From Aquilaria yunnanensis (lineage: Eukaryota; Streptophyta; Magnoliopsida; Malvales; Thymelaeaceae): a stretch of 64,000 nucleotides of DNA. This document shows positions 46,975 through 58,545 of this stretch, piece after piece (within the stretch, counting starts at the first letter, position 1; every line of letters starts with the position of its first letter). The notes below the pieces were generated by a model, which saw only the letters and a program-made list of their open reading frames with translations, searched no databases and was not told the DNA's origin. Both the position numbers and the translations under genes were made by a program. The stretch lies in contig CM077595.1 in assembly GCA_039654915.1 (NCBI GenBank), forward strand, positions 84,609,501 to 84,673,500. Reading direction: 5' to 3'.

Positions 46975-49765
46975 AAATTTATACTAGTATTTAGATTGTG
47001 AATTTTGAAGTCGTACTTAGATCAGTTTTTAGTTTTTTGATAATCAAGTTTAAGATATTTTTATATTTAGCAAACTATGAATGCAATAGCCAATAAAATC
47101 CAAGGTTTTCAATAACATTATTTTTAGGTATACCATACCTTATAAATTATAGGTATGCAACATTATGTACTACTACCGATTTAATGAAAATATATACATA
47201 TATATATAGTAAAATATTATTTTAAGATGAAAAATATTAAATATAACTTCATAACTGCATTTTTACATATATTCAAATTATATTCATCATATATTCCCTG
47301 AAATAAATTAAACATATATGAAAGATAATATTTTTTATATGAGAACACATAAAAATTGAATATGTAGAACAAAATATTATTCAAAAAAAAATAATTTACT
47401 AATGCATGAGGAAAAAAATAATACTCTAATAATAATAGTATATTTTTTAGAGTAGTTATACAATGTACTCAGTTTACAACAGCCAGAACTATGATGTCAG
47501 ATGTTGCCGAATCTGACGTACTTCACTTTTGCCTTAGTAATAACTAGAACAAAGATCCACCCTCTGCTTATTGAGTTTAAAATTGTCTCCAACAACTTGG
47601 AACTTAAGCAAACAAACAAATTAAAATTCTCAATCATCCTCTTTTACCACTCAAAACCTGAACCCAAATCAGCAACCCTGTCAATTTCATCATCACATTG
47701 TTCTCCATGTTCGGATCTAGTAGGTTGCCCTACTTGAAGTTGAAGCCCCACCATTCATCCTCTGGTTTTTTCTCTTTGGATTCGTTGATTGGACCGCCAT
47801 TATCGATGTTCTCAATAGATCTGACAGAGGAGACCAGAATGAAATAAAAAGGGGATTGGGACTCACTCTTCTCTCTCTTTCATCGAAGACCCATTAACAG
47901 TTCCAGCATCCTCATTAGTGGGTGTCAATTGGAGAGAGGTTTTACCATTAACTTTCACTGTTCTCTTTTTCTACGAAGGAGATCTCAATTGGGATACGGA
48001 TTTAATTCCAGCATTTCTGGTTTGTATTTTGAAAATCCATCTACTTCTCTTTTCTCCTTTCTCTATTTTCAAGGTTTGAGTTGCTGGATATGAAAAGTTG
48101 ATGTGTGAGGGAGAGTAGTTGTTAATGTGTTCGATCTAGAACTTTTAGGGTATTAGAAGTAGGTTGAATAAAATTTATGGTGCTAAGAACAGGATGAATG
48201 AAATTTAGGGACTATGGTTATCATTTTTCATTGAAATTTTATCCATCTGATGGAAATGACCCAAACCAGATGTGAAATATAAGTTAAGGGACTGCGTTAG
48301 GACAAAATAAAGGAACATGATTTAGTTAGGACAAAAAATAAGGAATGAGATCCTATATATTTCTTTTTCATTTAATGAACATTGTTTTTATTTTATTTAG
48401 TTATATTGTTCATTTAGTTGATATTATTATTCCAACTTAATATTGATGTTCTTTTAATTAATATTGTTGTTCATTTGGTCCTAATTGTTGTTCATTTAGT
48501 TGAGTTTATTGTTCAAACATATAATTCCTTCATTTTAATTAAGATTATTATCATTTTAGTCAATCTTATTTTATCCTTCACAACTGCTATTTATTTGATT
48601 GATATTGTTGTCTTTTTCAGTCAAGTTTGATGTTTCATTCACAATTTCTACTTTTTAGTTGATGCTGCTGTTCTTTAGCCAATATTACTGATGTTCCGTT
48701 TTGTAATTTTTGCATGTAATAAAACTGTTCTTCATGTTGCTCTAGAATGTCATTTACTTACTCAAATATGTTGTTCCGTTTACAATTTTTGTAAACTCCA
48801 AACCAAATATGAATATAAACGCAAATGATTAATTAGATCAAAGCACAAATTCTAAACCAAATCTAAGTGTAAAAAAGTAAGAATCAAAACCATGAATTAG
48901 ATCAAAATAAGAATTAGAAAAAATGAACAAGATAAAAAACCTAAAAATTATAGCAAAATTAAAATCCTAAACTAATCTTAACCTGGGAAAAAAAACATCA
49001 CAAATCAGAATAAAAAACTCTTATGAATGAAACAATGAATTTTTATAAAAGAAACAACAAAATTAAAGTAAATCTAATAACACCAATGAAAGAAAGAAAC
49101 AACAAAAATCGACCACATCTAATAAGAACAGTGAAATGATGATAATGACAACCATGAAGAGGAAGAGGAAATTGTAACAAAGCCAAAGAAGCATAAATGA
49201 ACCAAATCTAATAATGACAATGAAGGAATGATGATGGAAACAATGAAGATCAAGAGAAAGTGGTGAAATATAGTAGCATTAATTTATGGTTGAGGATGAG
49301 GATTAAAGGGACTTCCTAATGTCGATTCCACTACTAGTAGGACAGACATGAGAAATGAAGGAAATTGGTGATGAACAAAAGTGGAGCTCTATTCAATTTC
49401 AACAACCTCATGAATCATTTGACAAAAATTATTTAGTAGGATAACATTAATTCTTGGTTTGGGATGGTTGAGAGATGGAGTACCATCTCCTGTTTTGTTT
49501 TCATGGAAAGCAGTAAGGGAAAAACCTCAAATTTGGAACTGCTGAAGTTAAAAGAAACGGAGGACAAACATAAGTTCGAGGTGAAGATGTATTTATAAAT
49601 ATGGTAAAATTGTAAATAATGATATAGTATAAATAAGTGTAAGACATGCACTAAGTGTAGGTTATCCTCAACCTACTTTTAATTACACTAACACATCAAG
49701 TTTAGAAACCTACTATTATCTTTATTTGCATGTAAGAAGCATTCATAGCAATTGTGATTATGTTT
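46975..49765. other. AT-rich intergenic DNA, no gene
   Basis: No conserved coding sequence on either strand. Degenerate repeats of TTCATTTAGTTGATATTGTTG fill about 48390-48720. A less AT-biased patch at 47480-48100 gives only short frames. Confidence 0.6.
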
Positions 49766-51434
49766 TGTAGGGAAAAAATTCTTCAACCACCCATCATGTG
49801 TAGTGGAACAACAAACATAATCAAACAGACATACAACAATTTAATGTGGTTAGACTTTTAAATAGCTTACATTTACAAATGGGAGAAAATCTATTCAAAC
49901 AAAATATAAAAATTACAACATAGGTATGTCTTTAGTGTTCATGTTAACCTATAGATCTCCTACACACACTATTGATAACCATACAGTCTTACCCTCACAT
50001 AATTACAAGATATGAGAATCATAAAAGGTTTTTTGTCGTAACCATCTCCAGCCTCTAGACCTCTCATCCCTACCGAAACCCTTACATTTTGTCTCTTTAC
50101 AACAATTGATTTTTCTCTTATACTCAAAGCTCAAACATAACAAGTCTTTTCATAGATCACACACAAACTAAATCATATCAAAATAGAAAAATTAAATACT
50201 AAACAAACATAATTTCATAAAATGTCTATAAATGCATCAAACCCTAAAATAACTAGAACTCACAATACTTGTGTACCAAACAACACAGGCACACCATGGA
50301 AGAAATGGGAAAACACAACCCCACATGTCTTGACCATCACATCCAATAATTCAATTTTGGCTAAATGTCGTCTCAAGTCATTAGGCTATTAATTTTAAAT
50401 CAATTAAACCCAACAATCTCCATCTTGGTTCAAATTTCTTCATCATGAACATAACCATCACAAACACACAATCACAATCACAATCATAAAGACGGATATC
50501 ACAAATATTGCCAAGACATGAGCATAACAACGAACACAAATGGGAATGAACAATATAAACATGACTCCAAACACCAACTTTATGAACATCAACACACATG
50601 AATAAAATCTTCAATTTCATAACATGTATTAAATTAGAAGTACCATGCGACAACCACTATCAAACATCCCTATTACGATTCCCTATGGTTCCACCAAATA
50701 ATCCAAATGCTTCAACATGCATAGCATCAAACCATATACTTCACCATACCAAACCATAAGCTTTGATACCATTTGTTGAGAAAAACTTCTTTAATCACCT
50801 ATTATGCACAACAAAACATAGTCAAATACGTACACACATAATTTAACGTGGTTTAGCTCTTAACTAACCTACATCCACCAAATAATTCACAAATGAAAGA
50901 AAATCTACTCAAATAAAATATAAATATTATAGAAGATATATGCCTTTAGTGCTTATGTAGGCCTATAAATCCTTTACATACTACTGATAACCCCATAATC
51001 TTAATATCACACAATTACAATATATGAAAATCACAAAAAGCTTCTCATCCTAACTTTCTCTAGCCTCCAGACCTCTTCAACTCTTCTTCATGCTAAAAAC
51101 GTCATATTTTATCTAGTCATAACAATTGATTTTTCTCTTATACTTTAAACCTAAACACAACAAACATTTTTATAGGTCGCACACAAATCTAGAACACATC
51201 AAAATAGAAAAACTAAATACTAAACAAACACAAATTCCTAAACATTCTTAAATACATCAAACCGTAAAATAACTAGGCTTACAATACTTGTGTACCAAGC
51301 AACATAGGCACTCTACGAAAGAAAAGGGAAAACACATCTCCACGTGTCTCGGCCATCATATCCAATAATTCAATTTTGGCTAAATACCATCTCAAGTCCT
51401 TAGGCTATTAATCTTGAGCCAACTAAATCCAACA
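49766..51434 (-). mobile_element. TRIM-like miniature Copia retrotransposon
   Basis: Two direct LTR-like repeats, 50774-51434 (661 bp) and 49766-50415 (650 bp), flank only about 360 bp. On the minus strand the LTR starts TGTTGG. The PBS TGGTATCAAAGC (50771-50760, the tRNA-Met type typical of Copia) follows the 5' LTR after two bases. AAGATGGAGATTG before the 3' LTR serves as purine tract. The flanks TGTTT and TATTT differ at one base. No coding sequence is present. The LTR copies are clearly diverged, so it is old. Confidence 0.85.
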
Positions 51435-52209
51435 TATTTTGATTTAAGTCGCATTAATCTTTATGTGATACTACATATACATAACATATTCCTGGAGCAA
51501 TTTAAACACAATTTCAAATTGGGGGCTAATATTCCATTCTCTATTAAATGCTAATGGAATATGTTGGAAAATAATAGATTTTGAAATCTTAAAGTGATAA
51601 TGTAACTTTTAACAAACTTTAAGGGTCTTAGGCAATTATTTGTGAGAAATAGTTCTTGCTTTTGGATCTTAACAAGCTATCAGGAGGATTTTCTACTACC
51701 ATTTGATGGTTCATTATAAAAAAATTCAAATTTTAAAGATTTTTACATCACTTAATTCTTGTCTGTCTCCTGCTCGAACTTTTCAAAGATTATATTTTCA
51801 AATTCTTACTAGATTTGTGTATATCAAGGTTTAAAAGTAAAAAAAAAAACTTAAATCTTTATTTTCATTGTTGGGGTTTTAGTTTTTTTTTTATGAAATG
51901 GGGTTTTGGTTTCTTATTTATCTTTTTGGGGTTTGGTTTTTGGCATGAAGATAAGGCTTCAACGTCAATTGATTGTGGTGTCTTAGTTGTTAGTGGTTGC
52001 ACCTGAGTTTACGCTCCTCTTCTAAGGGCCAACAAAAAAATGCCTTTTGGTGGAATCGGCAAAAAAGTTGAGAGAGGATAACAGAGTTACGATTTAGAAG
52101 GGTTGCTAGATATCACTTTGGACTAGGATCATAAATGGTGGTGCAGGGGTAAGGTGATTTCCGGCATCATTAAGGTATGACAAAACTTCCAGGCGTATTT
52201 GGTGATTGG
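51435..52209. other. Intergenic DNA, no gene
   Basis: AT-rich spacer up to the plus-strand LTR. The frame at 51815-52006 is Phe-rich and not recognised. The five bases before the LTR (ATTGG, 52205-52209) are the candidate target duplication, which cannot be confirmed in this window. Confidence 0.6.
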
Positions 52210-52722
52210 TGTTGACACCCAATTTCGTCCGGCCTTTTTTTAAAAAAAAAAATTAAAAAAAAAAAAACTAATTAAAAAAATTATTATTATTATTATTATT
52301 ATTGCTAAAAAATTTTAATTATGTTAATTAGTTTAAAATATATTTTTATTTTGAGAAGATTTGATTTAAAATAATATATGTGTGAATATGTATGTGTTTG
52401 GAATAAAAATAAAATTTCAGAAAAAATGACAAAAAAATTAAAAGTTTGAGGTAAAAATGACAAAATTGAGAAGTTTCGGATAAAATTGACAAATTCTGAA
52501 AGTTTCAGGAGCTTTGGGTAATTTTTCGCGTCAATTTTGGGCATAAACGGACGTTTCTAGCCCAAATTGACAGAAAACGTTAAAATTGTCAAAATCAGAA
52601 GCTTCTGAGCTTATCCAGAGCTGGAGTAACGTAAAGGACTGAAACTGTCATTTTACCAATTTAAAAGATAAGTTTGATATTTTTTATTAATTTATCCGTC
52701 CACAGTTCAGCTAAGCTCCTTC

Positions 52723-52730
52723 TATAAATA
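52723..52730 (+). promoter_or_regulatory. LTR TATA box
   Basis: TATAAATA lies about 515 bp into the LTR, followed by a C-run and a non-AT-rich stretch, so transcription probably starts near 52755. This would mark the U3/R boundary. Confidence 0.65.
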
Positions 52731-53479
52731 CCCCCCCAAATTCAGTGCTGAACACATAGAAAATCAGAGAAAAAAGTTCAGAGCTCCGTTTTAGAAAAAG
52801 AGAAAATAGAAGCCTTAGTCCTAGGCTCTCCTCCCTCTGCCAAAACAGTCCCAAAATTATTTTTTCTTACGTTTCGACTACCTTCTTCCTCCGTTTTCTC
52901 TTTCTTTCTTTTTCTGTCGCCGTCCTATCCCGCTGCCGTCGCCCTGCCGCCGCCGTCTCGCCGTTGCCCTCGTTCCTACGCCGTCGCTGTCGCCATCGCC
53001 GCCGCGCCCAGCAGTCCTGCCGTCTCGCGCCGCCGCACCCAGCCGTCCTGCCGCCGTCGCCCCGCTCCCTCGCCGCCGTCGTCCCGGCCGCCGTTACCCT
53101 CGCCGCAGTCGCCCCGCGCCCTCGTCGCCGTCGCCCGGCCGCCCTGCGCCCTTGCCGCCTCCGCCTGCCCAGCCCCGTCACCCCCCCCCCCTCCTCCCTC
53201 GCGTCGCCTCTGATTCTTTCTCCAGATTCAATTTTAATTTTTAAGGGTAAAACCTCCTTTCAGTCCTTCATCTTTTCAATTTCTTTCTATTAGGTCACTA
53301 ACCTTTTTATTTTGTCTTTGCAGAAAATTAATTAACTAACTCATTTATTTTTTTACTTGTTTATTTATTTGTTTATTATTGTTATTATTACTAACCTTTT
53401 TTTTTGTTATTAGCAACTAACAACTAACTTGCTAATTTTTACTAACCTTTATTTTTATTGTTGTTAATAATTAATTAAA

Positions 53480-53990
53480 TTGTCTAACTTTTATTTTTGT
53501 TGTAATTAATTAACTTAATTAAACTTGGCTAACTTTTATTTATTGTTGTTAATTAATTAACTTAATTAAACTTGGCTAACTTTTATTTATTGTTGTTAAT
53601 TAATTAACTTAATTAAACTTGGCTAACTTTTATTTATTGTTGTTAATTAATTAACTTAATTAAACTTGGCTAACTTTTATTATTGTTATTAATTAATTAA
53701 CTTAATTAAACTTGGCTAACTTTTATTTATTGTTGTTAATTAATTAACTTAATTAAACTTGGCTAACTTTTATTTATTGTTGTTAATTAATTAACTTAAT
53801 TAAACTTGGCTAACTTTTATTATTGTTGTTAATTAATTAACTTAATTAAACATGGCTAAATTTTATTATTGTTGATAATTAATTAACTTAATTAAACTTG
53901 GCTAATTTTTATTATTGTTGATAATTAATTAACTTAATTAAACTTGGCTAATTTTTATTATTGTTGTTAATTAATTAACTTTTATAATTG
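53480..53990. repeat. About 50-bp tandem repeat in LTR, about 10 copies
   Basis: Units contain TTAATTAAACTTGGCTAAC, TTTTATTTATTGTTG and TTAATTAATTAA with small length changes. It differs from the tandem array of the minus-strand LTR. Confidence 0.88.
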
Positions 53991-54350
53991 TTGCTAACAT
54001 TTATTATTTTTTTAAGTGGATGGCCAAAAAGCCCCACTTTATTAATTTTTCTTTATATGATTTAATTTATTTAATTAACCTTTTACCCATAAATAAAAAA
54101 AAAAACTAAAAGAAGATTATTTTGTAATTAATTATTAAGGCTAATAAAAATTTAAAAGCCAATTATTTTATTTTTATTTTGGAATACATGTTTTATTATA
54201 ACAAAGTTAACTTTTTGTTAAAATTAATAAATAAACATGATTAAATCAATTCTTTTTAAATATTTTTTTAAAAATTCAAGAAAAATCCAATAAAATTATA
54301 AATAAAATTAATAACTAATTAAATAGTTAAAATCTAATAAAAATTAAAAC

Positions 54351-54388
54351 TCCATGACCAAATGATCCGTCAGGATCCATGGCTTGGA
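54351..54388. repeat. Hairpin repeat, single copy
   Basis: The outer stem is TCCA/TGGA, middle pairs are CC/GG, and the inner stem is GATCC-gtca-GGATC. It is a 38-nt member of the covarying hairpin family. Confidence 0.75.
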
Positions 54389-54981
54389 ATCATTTTTAAA
54401 TAAAGTATATAATAATTTATTTTCTTTATTAAAAATAAAAACTTTGGACTAATATATTAATAATTAAAATAATAAAATATAACTTTTTAATTTTCTCTTT
54501 TAATAAAAAGAATGAAAAGAATAAAAATTTTGGGTTAATATTTTATTCAGTAATATTTTACTTATTAAAAGATATAACTTTTTGTTTCCTTTATAAAAAT
54601 CTTAATCAAATAATTTCAAAATAATACAAAATAAAACAAAAATAATTGAATTTTCTCTTAAATTTTTTTGACTTATTGATTAGATATATTTTCAGAAATA
54701 TAAATTAAAATTAAAAAAAAAAAAATCTTTCATCAAAAAAAGAAGAATATAAAAAAATAAAAATATCAAGACTTTTGTTTTAAAATACATATAAGTTTTC
54801 GGTTAAATAATCTTTTATTCCAAAATAAATTAAATAAATATCAAAACTTTTCTTCTTTTGTTTAAAATATACATATAAATTTTTGATTCTCTTAATAAAA
54901 CAATTACTTTTGGTTAATCTTTTATAAAAAAAAAATAATAATAAAAAAATAATAAAATAATAAAAAAAAATAAAAAAATTT

Positions 54982-55084
54982 TAGTTCATGGTATATTGGC
55001 TGGAAACTGTCTCGTGCCCGCTTTTGAGCTGCTTCACCTGGTGAAGAGGGTCTGGCTGAGTAACAACGCCCCGTACCATGATCA
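54982..55084. other. 103-bp LTR block identical in both Tat/Ogre-like elements
   Basis: It is identical to the reverse complement of 13764-13866. It contains CTTCACCTGGTGAAG (55032-55046) and inverted ends TCATGGTA/TACCATGA. It is GC-balanced within strongly AT-rich DNA. Confidence 0.85.
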
Positions 55085-55545
55085 AAATTTTTATTTTTTT
55101 TAAACTCTTTAATTCCTTTAAATTAACTTCTTATTAAATAAAAATTAATAATTTTTTCAATTCTTTTATAAATTGAGTAATTCTTTAAATAATAAATATC
55201 CTTCATTAAACAAGAAAAATCAGATAAAAATAAAAGAAAGAAATAAAAGATAATAAAAGAAAGAAATAAAAGAAAAGATAAGAAAAATAAAAGAAAAGAT
55301 AAAGAAAGATAAAAGAAAAAAAAAGAAAAAAAAAAAGAAAGATAAGATAAAGATAAAGAAAGATAAAAGAAAGAAAATTAAAAAAAAGAAAGTAAAAATA
55401 AATTAAAAAAAAAAAGAAAAAGAAAGAAAAAAAAAAAAAAGATAAATTTTTAATTTGTATTAAAAATCATTCATGAACAAAATTATCATTTAAAAATTAA
55501 TTTCATGATAATAAGAATTAAATAATTACGATAAATTAAATCAAT

Positions 55546-55771
55546 TTCCATATCCGGATGATCCGGCAGGATCTACGGTTTGGAAAATATTAAACTTTTT
55601 TTAAAAAAATAAATAAATTAAATAAAAAGATAAAAATCCATATTTTTACAATATGGATAAAATTGTTTAAAATTTCACCAAAATTCCGTGTCCAAATGAC
55701 TCGGCAGAGTCCATGGTTCGGAATCAAAATCTTCCGTGTCCAAATGACTCGGCAGAGTCCATGGTTCGGAA
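55546..55771. repeat. Three hairpin repeats (inner-LTR cluster)
   Basis: Copies are at 55546-55585 (TTCCA/TGGAA, GATCC-ggca-GGATC), 55684-55723 and 55732-55771. The last two have TTCCG/CGGAA and GACTC-ggca-GAGTC stems. The arrangement mirrors 13178-13398 in the other LTR. Confidence 0.8.
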
Positions 55772-56036
55772 GTATAAAATTTTACCCGAATTAATTACCA
55801 AAATCCACATTTTTGACTAATTCAGTTAAAATATCTAAATTAACTGAAAATTTTTAAAAGCAAAGTAAAACAAAATTAAAATCAACTAAGGTGCCAATTT
55901 TGGGCGCTATAACAATATTGTTTTAGCGTAACCGTACTCCCGATTCCCGAACTCTCGCAGACCAATTTTAAGGTGACCAATCGACCTAAGTAAACCGATT
56001 GGTGGCGACTCCAGAAAACCCGACGTTGCCACAGCT

Positions 56037-56054
56037 TGGCGACTCCACTGGGGA
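56037..56054 (+). other. Primer-binding site
   Basis: TGGCGACTCCACTGGGGA begins three bases after the LTR end, in the same position as in the minus-strand element. The tRNA was not verified; tRNA-Arg is reported for Ogre. Confidence 0.75.
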
Positions 56055-56159
56055 GTCAATATTAGTGAGTCGAGCTTAAAGTTGATTTGTTTTGATTTAC
56101 TTTGCTTTACTATTATGTGGATTTATATATTATATTTACTTAAGTAAACATGCATAATG

Positions 56160-56465
56160 CATTCACAAAATGAAGCTCTATACCCGAGCTTCCTTAAATC
56201 AAACACGATTCTTTCTAAGCGGAATTGGTGTTGCTGTCCTTGTGAGGCCACGGTCTCCAAGCCTTCACCGGTTTCAAAGTAGCAAAGTAGTGTATTGCCT
56301 TCTGAGACGGTTAGTCTCTGCATGGGCCCACGAAAAGCTACGACTCGAATTAATCCATTCCTTACATAAACCCTAGAGGGTAAGGAATCGGGCCGTCACT
56401 ATGATTTAGTGACGGGATTCGGGAACTATCCCTTGCCTTTTTGATAAACCACCTTCTGCATATAG
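56160..56465 (+). other. Conserved leader with 68-codon ORF and hairpins
   Basis: The ORF at 56170-56376 begins MKLYTRASLNQ and its first 66 codons are identical to the frame in the minus-strand element. After it, CCGTCACT (56393-56400) pairs with AGTGACGG (56408-56415). That stem is enclosed by GAATC (56385-56389) and GATTC (56416-56420). The minus-strand copy has CTGTCACT, a wobble-compatible change. This is a candidate packaging/dimer signal or translational control ORF. Confidence 0.6.
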
Positions 56466-56657
56466 AATTCCTTACTCTACCTTAGAACCAGCCATTAAGA
56501 ATTTTCTATACCTCGGTTCCCATTTCCATAGGTTTTGTTTTATCTATATGTTTGTATGATCTTATGTGTTACCTTTTTACTAACTCTGTTTTTCCTTATT
56601 TTTCCGGCATACACATTTCATCATTAAAGATAAATATTTGGTGAAAGAACCATTATC

Positions 56658-58352
56658 ATGGATATTCTCGATTATCTTCCCACGGCTGTTACTGCATCAT
56701 GGAATGACACTGTAATCGAAACTCAGCCTGAAGCTATGGAATATTCCGAAACAGCTCAAAAGCTTCACGGAGATGCTCTGACATCCCACTCTCACATACA
56801 GCTTAAGGACCAGGTATCGGTTCGGATAAACCATAATGACACCATGGAATTATTACAAGTCTGGAATAGTTGGAACTCTGCTGATCGGGAAGCTTTTACG
56901 GCAAAATATGGTCACATCGCTTGCCTACTAAAGGTTACCGTTGATGCATCACTTGTCCGGGCTCTAACACAATTTTGGGATCCATTTTATCGATGCTTTT
57001 CTTTCGATAAGATGGATCTGGTTCCAACCATTGAAGAATACAATAACCTCTTGGGTTGGTCCTCCAACTATCCAATTGAGACGTATCAATATGATAGAAG
57101 AACGGAGCCTCATCGAGCCCTAGCAAAATTATTGGACATGCCAGCTTCCAGTCTTCAACCCAAATTTGCAACAAAAGGGTGTCGGAAATTTATCAGCTGG
57201 ACCGATCTAAAACAACTAAGTCACACCCTCCCTCAGAAGAATCAACGACGCAAGTTGTTCGCCTTGGCAATATATGGCCTGGTAGTCTTCCCAAGAATTG
57301 TCGGATTTATTGAAGGAGACGTCATCACATTATTTGAGCAAGTCTGCAATGCCCAAGTAAATCCGACCTCAGTGATATTATGTGAAACTATCAGGGCATT
57401 AAACTTTTGTCGCCAAAGAGGAGGCAAATTCATAGGATGTTCACATCTCCTCAACGTTTGGATCAAAAGCCACCTTCCTTGTGAGAAGCAACATTTTGGA
57501 AATCGCTTTTCAAAGGACTTCATCCCAATCGAAGCCTTTTTGAAAAGTGAAACCACTAATCATGATAGCAAGGAAGCATGGGTTGACTACTTCAAGAACA
57601 TCAGCGAATTCCAAATTGAATGGAGAGCACCCTGGTCCACCACCACCCGCATAGTTTACCGTTGCGGCAATTGCCCGTGGGTTCCTCTCTTAGGCATTTG
57701 GGGAGGAACAAGCTATGCTCCAGCCCAAGTACGTAAACAATTTGGGTCCATGCAATTTATACCCATGACACATAACCTGAGCAAGTTGGAGTTTTCACAT
57801 GAAGATCCAAATTCAAATAAGCTTGCAATGGGTATTTCAGTTGCATGGAAAAGACTTTTCATATTAAAGTCAGGCCCTATTATTTCTCCTACTGCGTATT
57901 ATGAATGGAGAAATAATCGGAAAGAAGGAACAGTTCTTCCCGAAGAGGTCATCAGAAAATTGGCAAAAAGAGAGTTGGAGAAAGAGCTAGAGGAAGAAAA
58001 GGAGAAGAACAAGAAGATGCTCTTCGACATACAACAGCTCAGTCACAAAACACAACTCCTCGAAGAAAAGATCGAAAGCCAAAAACAAGTCATCACCGAA
58101 TTAGTTGATGAAACCGATCAAACAGAGATGAGAGCAAGATATTAGGAAGATCAATACAGATTTTCTCAAGAACAGCTTCAAATATTTTTGGCAGAAGTCA
58201 GAAAAGTGACTGAGCAAGCCCAACTAATGGGCGAAGAAGCCAAGGAGTTAGAAGAATTGAGCTGCCCTACTCCATCAGTGAATATTCAAAAAATGATGGA
58301 GTTTATTTCAAAGGCCAGAAAGCAATACTGTACTTTGGGCCGTTTCTTTTGA
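56658..58352 (+). CDS. Retrotransposon ORF1 protein (DUF7745-like) with in-frame UAG
   Basis: The frame opens MDILDYLPTAV and contains FWDPFYRCFSFDKMDLVPTIEEYNNLLGW-type sequence typical of DUF7745/plant-mobile-domain-like proteins encoded ahead of gag in Ogre/Tat elements. Its role is unknown. A charged coiled coil lies at about residues 430-495. The frame stops at TAG 58143-58145 after 495 codons. It then continues open in the same frame for 68 more codons of Glu/Gln-rich coiled coil to TGA at 58350-58352. The TAG is thus either a single nonsense change or a readthrough site. Confidence 0.85.
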
Positions 58353-58545
58353 AAATAATAAGCTTTTGGTGAATGTAATTGAGAAATTCCACTATAATTC
58401 TTCTTTCACCAAGTATTTACAATATTCATGCATGCATCCATCACATCAATCATACACACATAGAATCTAATAAAATAAATATTTCCTTTAAAAGGGTAAA
58501 ATTGGACCTCAACACCGATATTCAACTCGACTCCAAACAAGATTA

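Larger units (their letters stand above)
52210..56033 (+). repeat. 5' LTR (3.8 kb)
   Basis: The LTR starts TGTTGACACCC and ends GTTGCCACA. It has a TATA box at 52723, a GC-rich CCG-repeat part (52910-53200) that gives artefactual frames, a tandem array at 53480-53990, hairpin repeats, a 103-bp block shared with the other element and an A-rich purine stretch (55220-55445). Confidence 0.9.

Noticed and set aside
52867..53293. Arg- and Pro-rich ORFs on both strands
   Set aside because: CCG-repeat composition of the plus-strand LTR; mutually overlapping and without motifs.
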